Both the position numbers and the translations under genes were made by a program. This document shows positions 8,668 to 17,217 of a stretch of 47,126 bases of DNA, piece after piece. The DNA lies in the NCBI RefSeq assembly GCF_002591975.1, contig NZ_NVQE01000044.1, positions 1 to 47,126 on the forward strand. Direction: 5' to 3'. The notes below the pieces were generated by a model. That model had not been told where the DNA came from. It did no database searches and saw nothing but the letters and a program-made list of their open reading frames with translations. This DNA is from Mycobacterium neglectum (lineage in GTDB: Bacteria > Actinomycetota > Actinomycetes > Mycobacteriales > Mycobacteriaceae). How positions within the stretch are numbered: position 1 is the stretch's first letter; each line of letters starts with the position of its first letter.

Positions 8668-9048
8668 ATGACTGTTTCGAAGATGTCGTGGAGCAACGCC
8701 GAGATCGGCGCACTCGGAGAACGTTTGGCGGTCGAGCATCTGCAGTCCTTGGGGCTACGGGTGCTCGGACGCAACTGGCGCTGCCGTTATGGCGAACTCG
8801 ACGTGGTCGCGGCCGACGACGCCGCGCGCATCGTGGTGTTCGTCGAGGTGAAGACGCGCACCAGCGATCGGTACGGGGGCATCGAACAGGCCGTCACACC
8901 GGAGAAGGTGCGTCGGTTGCGGCGCCTGGCCGGGCTGTGGCTGGCTCGCCAGGACGCCAGATGGGCCGCGGTGCGTATCGACGTCATCGGTGTGCGCATC
9001 GGGCGGCGGCCCATCCCTGAGATCACTCACCTGAAGGGAGTGGGCTGA
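8668..9048 (+). CDS. yraN: YraN/UPF0102 family putative nuclease-fold protein
   Basis: The 126-residue protein closely resembles Rv2898c. Its PD-(D/E)XK-type core is visible as GELDVVA (E43, D45) and FVEVKTRT (E60, K62), the metal and catalytic residues of this restriction-nuclease-like fold. No activity is settled for the family. I chose ATG at 8668 because the homologous N-terminus begins there; a longer open frame reaches back to 8566 but adds sequence with no family match, and ATG at 8683 is the other option. Its stop overlaps the comM start (TGATG), so it opens a yraN-comM-dprA operon. Confidence 0.85.
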   Translation: MTVSKMSWSNAEIGALGERLAVEHLQSLGLRVLGRNWRCRYGELDVVAADDAARIVVFVEVKTRTSDRYGGIEQAVTPEKVRRLRRLAGLWLARQDARWAAVRIDVIGVRIGRRPIPEITHLKGVG

Positions 9049-10559
9049 TGGCCCTGGGACGAGCATTCTCGGTGGCGGTTCGTGGCCTCGATGGGCACAT
9101 CGTGGAGATCGAGGCCGACATTGCGTCGGGCCTACCCGGTGTGTACCTGGTCGGACTGCCCGACGCCGCGTTGCAGGAGTCGCGGGAACGGGTGCGCGCG
9201 GCGATCCACAACTGCGGCAACGAGTGGCCGCAGGCACGGCTGACGCTGGCGCTCTCTCCCGCCATGCTGCCCAAGATGGGGTCGGTGTACGACATCGCGC
9301 TGGCGCTCGCGGTGCTTTCGGCGAGCACCAAGGCGGGGTGGGCGCGACTGGAAAAGACCGTCCTGCTGGGCGAACTGGCGCTCGACGGCCGCGTGCGGCC
9401 GGTCAAGGGGGTGCTGCCCGCCGTACTCGCTGCGAAGCGCGAGGGGTGGCCGACTGTCGTCGTGCCCGTCGACAACTTGGCTGAGGCTGCCCTGGTGGAC
9501 GGGATTGACGTCAGGGGTGTGCGCACGCTCGGCCAACTGCAGCTGTGGCTCGCGGGCAAGGCGCAACTCGAGGAGAGCATCGACAGGCCGTGTTCGGCGC
9601 CGTCGCCTACGGCCGATCTGGCCGACGTGATCGGCCAGACGCAGGCTAGGTATGCGGTCGAGGTCGCTGCCGCGGGTGCGCACCACTTGATGCTGACCGG
9701 CCCGCCGGGCGTCGGGAAAACGATGCTGGCGCACCGGCTCCCGGGACTGTTGCCGGCGCTGGACGAAAATGAGGCGCTCGAGGTGACAGCGATCCACTCC
9801 GTCGCGGGCCTGCTTTCGGGCGGCACGCCTCTGATCACCCGGCCACCGTTCGTGGCGCCGCATCACACCTCAACCGTGGCGGCGATGGTCGGTGGTGGCA
9901 GCGGGATGGCCCGCCCCGGTGCGGTCAGCCGTGCCCACCGCGGCGTGCTGTTCCTCGACGAGTGCGCCGAGATCGCCGTCAGCGTCATGGAGGCGTTGCG
10001 CACTCCGCTGGAGGACGGTGAGATTCGGCTGGCCCGCCGCGACGGCGTCGCGCGCTACCCGGCACGCTTCCAACTGGTGCTGGCCGCCAACCCGTGTCCG
10101 TGCGCGCCGGCAGATCCGCGGGACTGCATCTGTCCGGGCCAGGTCAAGCGGCGCTACCTCGGCAAGCTGTCCGGGCCATTGCTCGATCGGGTCGACCTGG
10201 CTGTCGAGATGCACTCGGAGCGCGCTGGTGCGTACGGACAGCAGGAGGGTGAGTCCACAGCCGCCGTGTGCGAGCGCGTCGCGACAGCGCGTGAGGCCGC
10301 GGCCGAACGATGGCGTCCCCATGGCATCCGCACCAATGCGGAGGTCAGTGGGGCCCTGCTGCGCAAGGAGTTTCGGCTTCCCGCGACGGTGATGAAGCCG
10401 CTGAGCAATGCCCTCGACGGGAAGCAGATCAGCATGCGCGGTGCGGACCGCAGCTTGAGGGTCGCTTGGACGCTGAGCGACCTTGCGGGACGAACCTCGC
10501 CGGTGTTGGAGGACGTCAACACCGCATTGAGCTTTCGACAGAACGGGGGAGCGCGATGA
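9048..10559 (+). CDS. comM: ComM/YifB-type Mg-chelatase-like AAA+ ATPase
   Basis: The 503-residue protein has an N-terminal Lon-protease-like domain (about 1-180), a central AAA+ module with Walker A GPPGVGKT (218-226) and Walker B LFLDE (301-305), and a C-terminal Mg-chelatase-type domain. A cysteine-rich segment (PCPCAPADPRDCICPG) after the arginine-finger region is typical of YifB. ComM is known as a hexameric helicase promoting branch migration during integration of transformed DNA in Gram-negative bacteria; in mycobacteria its role is untested. It overlaps yraN by one base and dprA by four (ATGA). Confidence 0.92.
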   Translation: MALGRAFSVAVRGLDGHIVEIEADIASGLPGVYLVGLPDAALQESRERVRAAIHNCGNEWPQARLTLALSPAMLPKMGSVYDIALALAVLSASTKAGWARLEKTVLLGELALDGRVRPVKGVLPAVLAAKREGWPTVVVPVDNLAEAALVDGIDVRGVRTLGQLQLWLAGKAQLEESIDRPCSAPSPTADLADVIGQTQARYAVEVAAAGAHHLMLTGPPGVGKTMLAHRLPGLLPALDENEALEVTAIHSVAGLLSGGTPLITRPPFVAPHHTSTVAAMVGGGSGMARPGAVSRAHRGVLFLDECAEIAVSVMEALRTPLEDGEIRLARRDGVARYPARFQLVLAANPCPCAPADPRDCICPGQVKRRYLGKLSGPLLDRVDLAVEMHSERAGAYGQQEGESTAAVCERVATAREAAAERWRPHGIRTNAEVSGALLRKEFRLPATVMKPLSNALDGKQISMRGADRSLRVAWTLSDLAGRTSPVLEDVNTALSFRQNGGAR

Positions 10560-11677
10560 TTGACGAGATCGCACGCGCGTGGGCCTATTTGTCGCGCGTC
10601 GCGGAGCCGCCGTGCCCCGAGCTGAGGGCGTTGGCGATGCAGGTTGGCCCGGTGGAGGCGGCCGAACGGGTGCGCTCTGGCGACGTCGACAACGACGTTG
10701 CCCGGCGGACCGAGGCGAGACGCCAGATCGACTGTGCAGCAAAAGATCTGGAGATACTGGACCGGATGGGCGGACGGCTTGTCGCCGCGGACGATGCCGA
10801 ATGGCCGTTGTTGGCGTTCAATTCCTTCCGTAGCATCGACGACCGGCCGCAAGCGCACGAACCGATGGTGCTGTGGGCCGTCGGGTCTGCGTCCCTCGAT
10901 GAGGTTTCCTACCGTGCCGCCGCCATTGTCGGCACCAGGGCCGCCACCGCGTACGGCGAGTTCGTCGCGGCTGATCTCGCTGCGGGTTTGGCGATACGCG
11001 ATGCGGCGGTCGTATCGGGCGGGGCATTCGGGATCGACGGCGCCGCTCACCGCGCCGCAATGGCGGCCGACGGAGTGACGGTCGCGGTACTCGCAGGCGG
11101 AGTCGACGTACCATACCCGGCCGCACATGCCGCGATGTTGCGACGGGTTCGCGACCAGGGTCTCTTGATCAGCGAGTATCCGCCCGGCGAACGCCCCGCT
11201 CGGCACCGCTTTCTTACCCGTAACCGGTTGGTCGCCGCCCTTGCCGGTGCCACTGTCATCGTCGAGGCGGGTGCTCGCAGCGGTGCGGCCAACACCGCGG
11301 CTTGGGCCCGTGCGCTCGGCCGCTCGGTGTGCGCCGTGCCGGGTCCGGTGACGTCGTCGGTGTCGGTGGGATGCCACGCCCTGCTGCGGGCCGGAGCGAA
11401 TGTGGTCACCCGCGCCGAGGACGTGGTCGAATTGATCGGCCACGTGGGCGAACTCGCTCCCGATGAGCAGCGCCCGGTGTCTGTGCTCGACGGGTTGGCC
11501 GACACCGACAAGCGGGTATACGACGCGCTTCCCGCCAGGGGCTCCCGCACCTCCGACGAGGTCGCGGTGGCCGCCGGCTTGCCGCCCACGCAAGTGTTGG
11601 GTCCGCTGGCGGTGCTCGAGTTGTCCGGCTTGGCGGTGCGCCGGGAGGGTAGGTGGAAGCTCGTTCGCCCAACATGA
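10556..11677 (+). CDS. dprA: DNA-processing protein DprA
   Basis: The 373-residue protein has the Rossmann-like DprA core: IVGTRAATAYG (124-134) and SGGAFGIDGAAH (154-165), then GGVDVPYPAAHAAM, SEYPPGERP and RFLTRNRLVAAL. A C-terminal winged-helix region runs from about residue 305. DprA protects incoming single-stranded DNA and loads RecA in transformable bacteria. The ATG at 10556 overlaps the comM stop (ATGA). A longer in-frame extension upstream runs inside comM and has no DprA match. Size and order agree with Rv2896c. Confidence 0.93.
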   Translation: MIDEIARAWAYLSRVAEPPCPELRALAMQVGPVEAAERVRSGDVDNDVARRTEARRQIDCAAKDLEILDRMGGRLVAADDAEWPLLAFNSFRSIDDRPQAHEPMVLWAVGSASLDEVSYRAAAIVGTRAATAYGEFVAADLAAGLAIRDAAVVSGGAFGIDGAAHRAAMAADGVTVAVLAGGVDVPYPAAHAAMLRRVRDQGLLISEYPPGERPARHRFLTRNRLVAALAGATVIVEAGARSGAANTAAWARALGRSVCAVPGPVTSSVSVGCHALLRAGANVVTRAEDVVELIGHVGELAPDEQRPVSVLDGLADTDKRVYDALPARGSRTSDEVAVAAGLPPTQVLGPLAVLELSGLAVRREGRWKLVRPT

Positions 11678-11745
11678 GGTAGCCGACCGGCACCGTGGCG
11701 GCGCTCGTATCCTCGAACGTGACGAGTAAATCAACAGGAGGAACA

Positions 11746-12597
11746 GTGGCAGGACGTCCAGTCCACACGTTCGAAGTGGTGCGTACCGAGCAGGTGACGC
11801 CGCATCTCACCCGAGTCGTCCTTGGCGGTGACGGCTTTGACACCTTTACGCCGAACGACTCGACCGACGCCTACGTCAAGATCGTGTTCGTGCATGCCGG
11901 TATCGACGTCGCCGCCCTGCCACAGCCGCTGACGCTGGACAGTTTCAAGACCCTGCCCCCCGAACAGCAGCCATCGGTCCGTACGTACACGGTCCGCCGC
12001 GTGGACGCCGAGCGCCGTGAGATCTCCATCGACTTCGTGGTGCACGGCGATCACGGTGTCGCCGGGCCGTGGGCTGCCGCGGCCAAACCCGGGCAACCGG
12101 CATACCTGATGGGACCGAGCGGGGGGTATGCGCCTGATCCCGCGGCAGATTGGCACCTGCTTGCCGGTGATGAGGCAGCTGTTCCGGCGATCAGCGCGGC
12201 GTTGGAAGCGTTGCCGGACAACGCTATCGGCCAGGTCTTCATCGAGGTGGGTGGCCCCGACGACGAGATCGAGTTGACCGCACCGCCGGGCGTGGACATC
12301 ACCTGGATCTATCGAGGCGGACGCGCCGACCTCGTATCCGAGGAGCTCGCGGGTGATCACGCGCCGCTGATCGAGGCCGTGAAGAGTGCGCAGTGGCTGC
12401 CCGGCCAGGTGCAGGTGTTCGTTCACGGCGAGGCGCAGACCGTGATGCACAATCTGCGGCCGTACTTCCGCAAGGAGCGGGGCTTGGACGCCAAGTGGGC
12501 GTCGTCGATCTCGGGGTATTGGCGCCGCGGGCGTACCGAGGAGACCTTCCGGCAGTGGAAGGCCGAACTCGCGAAGGCGGAACAGGCCAACGCGTGA
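11746..12597 (+). CDS. viuB: Siderophore-interacting FAD protein (ViuB family)
   Basis: The 283-residue protein is a ferric-siderophore reductase-type enzyme, similar to Rv2895c. The flavin-binding barrel carries VRTYTVRR near residue 82. The SIP domain follows, with HLLAGDEAAVPAISAALEAL and the C-terminal SSISGYWRRGRTEE pattern. Such proteins release iron by reducing Fe(III)-siderophores in the cytoplasm. I chose GTG at 11746 because a full AGGAGG Shine-Dalgarno stands at 11737-11742; a longer frame from 11695 ignores that site. No iron box is visible upstream. Confidence 0.88.
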   Translation: MAGRPVHTFEVVRTEQVTPHLTRVVLGGDGFDTFTPNDSTDAYVKIVFVHAGIDVAALPQPLTLDSFKTLPPEQQPSVRTYTVRRVDAERREISIDFVVHGDHGVAGPWAAAAKPGQPAYLMGPSGGYAPDPAADWHLLAGDEAAVPAISAALEALPDNAIGQVFIEVGGPDDEIELTAPPGVDITWIYRGGRADLVSEELAGDHAPLIEAVKSAQWLPGQVQVFVHGEAQTVMHNLRPYFRKERGLDAKWASSISGYWRRGRTEETFRQWKAELAKAEQANA

Positions 12598-12621
12598 CCA
12601 CACGACTGGCACGCTAGCGGC

Positions 12622-13782
12622 ATGGCGTACAGCGATTACGAGCTCGAGATCTACTTCCAGGGCCTGTCCGGGGTCCTGCCGTCGCTCCCCATGTCTTTCG
12701 CGGAGCTGGAGGCCAAGGCGCAGGCGGCGATGCCCCCGTCGATGTGGTCCTACGTCGCGGGCGGCGCAGGTGACGAACGGACCCAGCGTGTCAACGTCAC
12801 CGCCTTCGACAACTGGGGCCTGATGCCGCGGATGTTCGTGGGCGCCGCCGAGCGCGATTTGTCGGTGGAGTTTCTCGGGCTGAGCCTCCCGTCGCCTGCG
12901 ATGCTGGCACCCGTCGGCGTCATCGCCCTATGCGCGCAGGACGGTCACGGCGATCTCGCCACGGCGCGCGCCGCCGCGCGCACGGGTGTCCCGATGATCG
13001 CCTCCACCATGTCGGCCGATCCGATGGAGGCCGTGGCCGCCGAATTAGGCGACACTCCAGGGTTTTTCCAGCTCTACACACCGAACGACCGCGACGTCGC
13101 CGCCAGTTTCGTGCACCGCGCTGAGGCTGCCGGGTTCAAGGGCATCGTCGTGACACTGGACACCTGGATTCCCGGCTGGCGGCCACGGGACCTGTCGACG
13201 TCGAACTTCCCGTTCCTGCGCGGCCACTGTCTGGCGAACTACACGACCGATCCGGTGTTCCTCGACAGCCTGTCGCAATCGCCGGAAGAGAACCCTCAGG
13301 CCGCGATCATGAAGTGGATATCGATCTTCGGAAATCCGCTGACGTGGGACGACCTACCGTGGCTGCGATCGCTGACGACGCTGCCGATCCTCGTCAAAGG
13401 CATCTGCCATCCCGACGACGCGCGGCGCGCGAAAGACGGCGGCGTCGATGCCATCTACTGCTCCAACCACGGCGGGCGCCAGGCCAACGGAGGGATACCG
13501 GCCATCGACTGTCTGCCCGGCGTCGTGGCAGCCGCCGACGGGACGCCGGTGCTGTTCGACTCGGGCATCCGCAGCGGCGTCGACATCGTCAAGGCGATGG
13601 CACTGGGAGCCTCGGCGGTCGCCATCGGCAGGCCGTACACCTACGGCCTCGCGCTCGGCGGGGAAGATGGCATCGTGCATGTGGTGCGCTCGCTGCTCGC
13701 CGAAGCCGACCTGACCATGGCGGTTGACGGGTACCGGTCGCTGAAGGAATTGACTCCCGAGACGTTGCGGCGCGTCACCTGA
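12622..13782 (+). CDS. Lactate 2-monooxygenase-family FMN enzyme
   Basis: The 386-residue FMN-dependent alpha-hydroxyacid oxidase reads along its full length like the classic M. smegmatis L-lactate 2-monooxygenase. Shared stretches include SYVAGGAGDERTQR, GVIALCAQDGHGD, TLDTWIPGWRPRDL, SNFPFLRG and the active site CSNHGGRQANGG, with catalytic H283 and substrate-binding R286. K259 in LVKGICHPDDARRA binds the flavin. The known enzyme turns L-lactate and O2 into acetate, CO2 and water; the exact acid used here is not provable from sequence. ATG at 12622 has no evident Shine-Dalgarno and lies 24 bases after viuB. The gene is absent from the M. tuberculosis arrangement. Confidence 0.88.
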   Translation: MAYSDYELEIYFQGLSGVLPSLPMSFAELEAKAQAAMPPSMWSYVAGGAGDERTQRVNVTAFDNWGLMPRMFVGAAERDLSVEFLGLSLPSPAMLAPVGVIALCAQDGHGDLATARAAARTGVPMIASTMSADPMEAVAAELGDTPGFFQLYTPNDRDVAASFVHRAEAAGFKGIVVTLDTWIPGWRPRDLSTSNFPFLRGHCLANYTTDPVFLDSLSQSPEENPQAAIMKWISIFGNPLTWDDLPWLRSLTTLPILVKGICHPDDARRAKDGGVDAIYCSNHGGRQANGGIPAIDCLPGVVAAADGTPVLFDSGIRSGVDIVKAMALGASAVAIGRPYTYGLALGGEDGIVHVVRSLLAEADLTMAVDGYRSLKELTPETLRRVT

Positions 13783-13794
13783 GTCGGGGGGTCG

Positions 13795-14718
13795 TTGTCT
13801 GCGACGGTTGACGGCGTGGAAGCGATTCTCGAGGAATTCGACGAGTACCTCGCGCTGGAGCGTGGCCGCTCCGACCACACCCGTCGCGCCTATCTCGGCG
13901 ATCTTCGGTCGCTGTTCGACTTCGTCGCCGACCGCGCACCCGACGCCGGGGTCGCGGGGCTGACGCTGCCGATTCTGCGTTCGTGGCTGGCGGCGCTGGC
14001 TGGGACGGGTGCAGCGCGGACGACGCTGGCGCGACGCACTTCCGCGGTCAAGACATTCACCGCGTGGGCCGTACGTCAGGGTCTGATGGCGAGCGATCCG
14101 GCCGTACGGCTGCAGATGCCCAAGGCCCGCCGTACATTGCCCGCTGTGCTGCGCCAGGACCAGGCGCTTGATGCTATGTCAGCAGCGAAATCCGGTGCGC
14201 AACAGGGAGATCCGCTGGCTCTGCGGGACCTATTGATCGTGGAGCTGTTGTATGCCAGCGGCATCCGGGTCAGCGAGCTCTGTGGCCTCGACATCGATGA
14301 CGTCGACACGTTCCGACGGCTGCTGCGGGTGCTGGGTAAGGGCAACAAACAGCGGACGGTGCCGTTCGGCGCGCCCGCGCAGGCTGCGCTCACGGCGTGG
14401 CTTTCCGACGGGCGTCCGGCATTGGCCACCGCGGGCTCGGGTCCGGCGCTGCTGCTGGGCGCGCGTGGCCGCCGGCTCGATCCGCGGCAGGCGCGCACCG
14501 TCGTGCACCAGACGATGGCCGCGGTCGACGGCGCACCCGACATCGGTCCACACGGCCTGCGGCACAGTGCAGCCACGCATCTGCTCGAGGGCGGCGCGGA
14601 TCTGCGCGTCGTGCAGGAACTACTCGGCCACTCCACGCTGGCCACCACGCAGCTCTACACCCACGTCACGGTCGCGCGCCTGCGCGCCGTCCACGACCAG
14701 GCCCACCCCCGCGCATAG
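13795..14718 (+). CDS. xerC: Tyrosine recombinase XerC
   Basis: The 307-residue recombinase has an N-terminal core-binding SAM-like domain (about 8-100) and a C-terminal catalytic domain. All catalytic residues are present: R158 (GIRVSELCG), K182 (GKGNKQR), H253 and R256 (HGLRHSAATHL), H279 (LGHS) and the tyrosine nucleophile Y288 (TQLYTH). It resolves chromosome dimers at dif with XerD. The TTG at 13795 is preceded by GGGGGG; a GTG at 13816 corresponds to the start of Rv2894c and is a real alternative. Since it matches the conserved housekeeping gene, it is not an integrase of the sugar island beside it. Confidence 0.93.
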   Translation: MSATVDGVEAILEEFDEYLALERGRSDHTRRAYLGDLRSLFDFVADRAPDAGVAGLTLPILRSWLAALAGTGAARTTLARRTSAVKTFTAWAVRQGLMASDPAVRLQMPKARRTLPAVLRQDQALDAMSAAKSGAQQGDPLALRDLLIVELLYASGIRVSELCGLDIDDVDTFRRLLRVLGKGNKQRTVPFGAPAQAALTAWLSDGRPALATAGSGPALLLGARGRRLDPRQARTVVHQTMAAVDGAPDIGPHGLRHSAATHLLEGGADLRVVQELLGHSTLATTQLYTHVTVARLRAVHDQAHPRA

Positions 14719-14720
14719 TT

Positions 14721-14775
14721 GGCGAATCGGGCGCGCAAACCGACCGCGACGGTGCGTCAGCGCGCCGAATTCGCC
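14721..14775. terminator. Hairpin between convergent xerC and araD
   Basis: GGCGAATCGGGCGCGC (14721-14736) pairs with GCGCGCCGAATTCGCC (14760-14775): two 7-bp GC-rich stems separated by a 2-base mismatch, with a 23-base loop. It fills the gap between the convergent ends of xerC and araD. There is no U-tract, so any termination would be of the non-canonical kind common in mycobacteria. Confidence 0.5.
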
Positions 14776-14776
14776 G

Positions 14777-15463
14777 TTAGGGCGTGGTCTGGCCGTACGA
14801 GTTCCGGTAGCGGTCGTGGAGACGCTCGACGTCGGCGGCGTCGATGGGCAGCGGCGTACCGAGTTGACGGCTGATGTGCACGGTGCGTGCGACATCTTCG
14901 AGCATGACCGCCGCCTTCACCGCCGCCCGCGCGTCGATTCCGACCGCGAACGGTCCGTGATTTCGCATCAGTACCGCAGGCGAATGGCTAGCTCGCAACG
15001 TGTCCACGATGCCACGCCCGATCGAATCGTCGCCGATCAGGGCGAACGGACCCACCGGGATGTCGCCGCCGAATTCGTCGGCGATCATCGTCAGCACGCA
15101 CGGAATCGACTCGCCGCGTGCTGCCCAGGCCGTCGCATAGGTCGAATGCGTGTGCACCACGCCGCCGACCTCGGGCATGTGACGGTAGACGTAGGCGTGC
15201 GCCGCGGTATCCGACGACGGCGCCAGATCGCCCGCGACCAAACGCCCTTCCAGATCGCATAACACCATGCGGTCAGGGGTGAGCGCGTCGTAGGACACAC
15301 CCGATGGCTTGATCACCATCAGGTCTGAATCCGGTACGCGGGCCGAAACATTGCCCGCTGTCCAGATCACCAACTCGTAGCGGGTGAGTTCGGCGTGCAG
15401 GGCGCAGACCTGGTCGCGCAGGCGTGCAACGGCCTCGTCCAGCGCTGACGATGCGAGCGTCAT
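14777..15463 (-). CDS. araD: L-ribulose-5-phosphate 4-epimerase
   Basis: The enzyme converts L-ribulose 5-phosphate to D-xylulose 5-phosphate, the last specific step of L-arabinose use. The 228-residue class II aldolase-fold protein has zinc ligands H104 and H106 in VVHTHSTYAT and H169 in MRNHGPF, plus GNVSAR (phosphate loop) and SSDTAAHAYVYR with the catalytic aspartate. The ATG at 15463 overlaps the araB stop (ATGA); an open frame running further upstream inside araB is a shadow. Rhamnulose or fuculose phosphate aldolases share the fold, but the pairing with araB makes AraD the best call. Confidence 0.92.
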   Translation of the reverse strand: MTLASSALDEAVARLRDQVCALHAELTRYELVIWTAGNVSARVPDSDLMVIKPSGVSYDALTPDRMVLCDLEGRLVAGDLAPSSDTAAHAYVYRHMPEVGGVVHTHSTYATAWAARGESIPCVLTMIADEFGGDIPVGPFALIGDDSIGRGIVDTLRASHSPAVLMRNHGPFAVGIDARAAVKAAVMLEDVARTVHISRQLGTPLPIDAADVERLHDRYRNSYGQTTP

Positions 15464-17133
15464 GGCAATGCTCCTACGGTCGTGCGGTCTCCGGCCCGGC
15501 GCAGTTCGCGCATCATCGGCTCGCCGCGGCCGAACCAGTCGTGCAGTTTCAGGTAGTGCGCGTACATCGCGTCGTAGCGGGCGACGTTCTCCGGGATGGG
15601 CTCGTAAGCCCGGTGATGGCGACTGCCCATCCTGGCGGCAGCAGCGCGCACCGACGGGTAGGAGCGCGATGCAGCCGCGGCATGGATGGCCGCGCCGAGC
15701 GCCGGTGCGTGGGCGGAAGGGACGCATGACAACGGCAGGCCGGTGACGTCCGCATAGATCTGCATCAGCAATCGGTTCTTCAGCAGACCGCCGGCGACCA
15801 CCAGTTCTGTGATCGCAACAGCATGGCGCTGAAGGGTTTCGACGATTACGCGGGTGCCGAACGCGGTGGCCTCGATCAACGCCCGGTACTGATCGACGCA
15901 CGTGGTGGCCAGCGTTTGGCCCACCATCACGCCGGAAAGGCGGTGGTCGACGAGCACCGACCGGTTGCCGCTGTGCCAATCGAGCGCGATCAGCCCGTGC
16001 TGGCCCACCTCCTGTTCGGCCGCCAGCGCGGTCAGGTGTTCGTGCACGGTGCATCCCCTCGCGATGGCCTCCCGCTCGTAGCGCGACGGCACACATTGCT
16101 CGACAAACCACGCGAAGATGTCGCCGACACCGGATTGACCGGCTTCATAGCCGAAGAGACCATCGACGATCCCGCCGTCGACGACGCCGCACACTCCCGG
16201 AACATTGTGGAGCGCTTCGGCATTGACGACATGGCACGTCGAGGTGCCCATGATGGCGACCAGCATGCCCGGGTCAAGGGCGTCGGCCGCCGCGGCGGTG
16301 ACGTGTGCGTCGACGTTGCCGACCGCGACCGCGATACCCGCCGGCAGGCCGGTCCACTTCGACGCCTCGTCGGTCAGCACCCCCGCGGGTTCGCCCAGCC
16401 GCCCGATCGGCTGGTCTATCTTGGCGACGACGACATCGGCGAAAGCCGGGTCGAGAGCCGCCAGAAACTCACGGCTCGGGTAGCTGCCGTCCTGCCGGAT
16501 CGCCTTGTAGCCGGTGGCGCAGGCATTGCGCACATAGGTACCGCAGAGCTGCCACACGATCCAGTCGGCGGCCTCGACCCACCGCTCGATGGCGGCATAA
16601 ATCTGTGGATCGTCGTCGAGGATCTCAAGCGCCTTCGCAAATTCCCATTCGCTCGAGATCAATCCGCCGTACCGGTCCAACCACGGCTCGTTCCGTTGGC
16701 GGGCAAGGGCATTGATGCGGTCGGCCTGTGGTTGTGCGGCGTGATGACGCCAGAGTTTGACGTAGGCGTGTGGCCGGTCGCGCCAGCGGTCGATATCGCA
16801 GAGTGGCGTGCCGTCAACGAGTGTGGGAATCATGGTGCACGCCGTGAAATCGGTGCCGATGCCGACGACATCGGCGGGATCGATGCCGGCCCGCCGCACC
16901 GCCTCAGGCACCGCGGTGCGCAGCACGTCGAGGTAGTCCGACGGCACCTGCAGCGCGTAGTCGGCCGGCAGGGCAGTGGTCGAATCCCCTGGCAGATGAT
17001 CCGTGATGACCGCGTGTCGATAGGCGAGGTCGGCGCTGGCGAGTTCCCTGCCGTCGGAGACCCGGACCACCAGCGCGCGCCCAGACAGGGTGCCGAAATC
17101 GACTCCGACGGTGTATTTCTCGCGGGAGCTCAC
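15460..17133 (-). CDS. araB: L-ribulokinase
   Basis: The 557-residue FGGY-family kinase phosphorylates L-ribulose at O5. It opens TVGVDFGTLSGRALVV (phosphate-binding loop), has GIGTDFTACTMIP, EWEFAKALEIL and ADWIVWQLCG as in AraB, the ATP-site sequence AIMGTSTCHVVN, GYEAGQSGVGDIFAW and the C-terminal VAGGLLKNRLLMQIYADV. Length matches AraB (about 560) rather than the shorter xylulokinases or glycerol kinases. The GTG start at 17133 has AGGATG upstream. Two LacI-type operators overlap its promoter. It is followed by araD with an ATGA overlap; the isomerase araA is 11 kb away in another operon. Confidence 0.93.
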   Translation of the reverse strand: MSSREKYTVGVDFGTLSGRALVVRVSDGRELASADLAYRHAVITDHLPGDSTTALPADYALQVPSDYLDVLRTAVPEAVRRAGIDPADVVGIGTDFTACTMIPTLVDGTPLCDIDRWRDRPHAYVKLWRHHAAQPQADRINALARQRNEPWLDRYGGLISSEWEFAKALEILDDDPQIYAAIERWVEAADWIVWQLCGTYVRNACATGYKAIRQDGSYPSREFLAALDPAFADVVVAKIDQPIGRLGEPAGVLTDEASKWTGLPAGIAVAVGNVDAHVTAAAADALDPGMLVAIMGTSTCHVVNAEALHNVPGVCGVVDGGIVDGLFGYEAGQSGVGDIFAWFVEQCVPSRYEREAIARGCTVHEHLTALAAEQEVGQHGLIALDWHSGNRSVLVDHRLSGVMVGQTLATTCVDQYRALIEATAFGTRVIVETLQRHAVAITELVVAGGLLKNRLLMQIYADVTGLPLSCVPSAHAPALGAAIHAAAASRSYPSVRAAAARMGSRHHRAYEPIPENVARYDAMYAHYLKLHDWFGRGEPMMRELRRAGDRTTVGALP

Positions 17134-17158
17134 GTTTCAACATCCTGTCTACCCGGTG

Positions 17159-17186
17159 TGTTAGCGCTCACATGTTAACGTTAACA
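17159..17186 (-). promoter_or_regulatory. araB promoter with two abutting LacI-type operators
   Basis: TGTTAGCGCTCACA (17159-17172) is followed without a gap by the perfect palindrome TGTTAACGTTAACA (17173-17186). On the minus strand a -35-like TTGACC (17201-17196) and a -10-like TAACAT (17177-17172) stand 18 bases apart, so the second operator covers the -10 and the first covers the start site. Binding would block araB-araD transcription. Confidence 0.8.
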
Positions 17187-17217
17187 CTGGGCACGGGTCA
17201 ACGCCAGAAGTCTTCGC

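Noticed and set aside
13795..14718. XerC-type recombinase as the integrase of the neighbouring sugar island
   Set aside because: It matches the conserved housekeeping XerC in sequence and position (Rv2894c), and I saw no attachment-site repeats flanking the island.
15823..17178. Long open frame on the plus strand opposite araB
   Set aside because: It is a high-GC antisense shadow: arginine/histidine/glutamine-rich, with no recognisable domain, while the minus strand encodes a full-length AraB.
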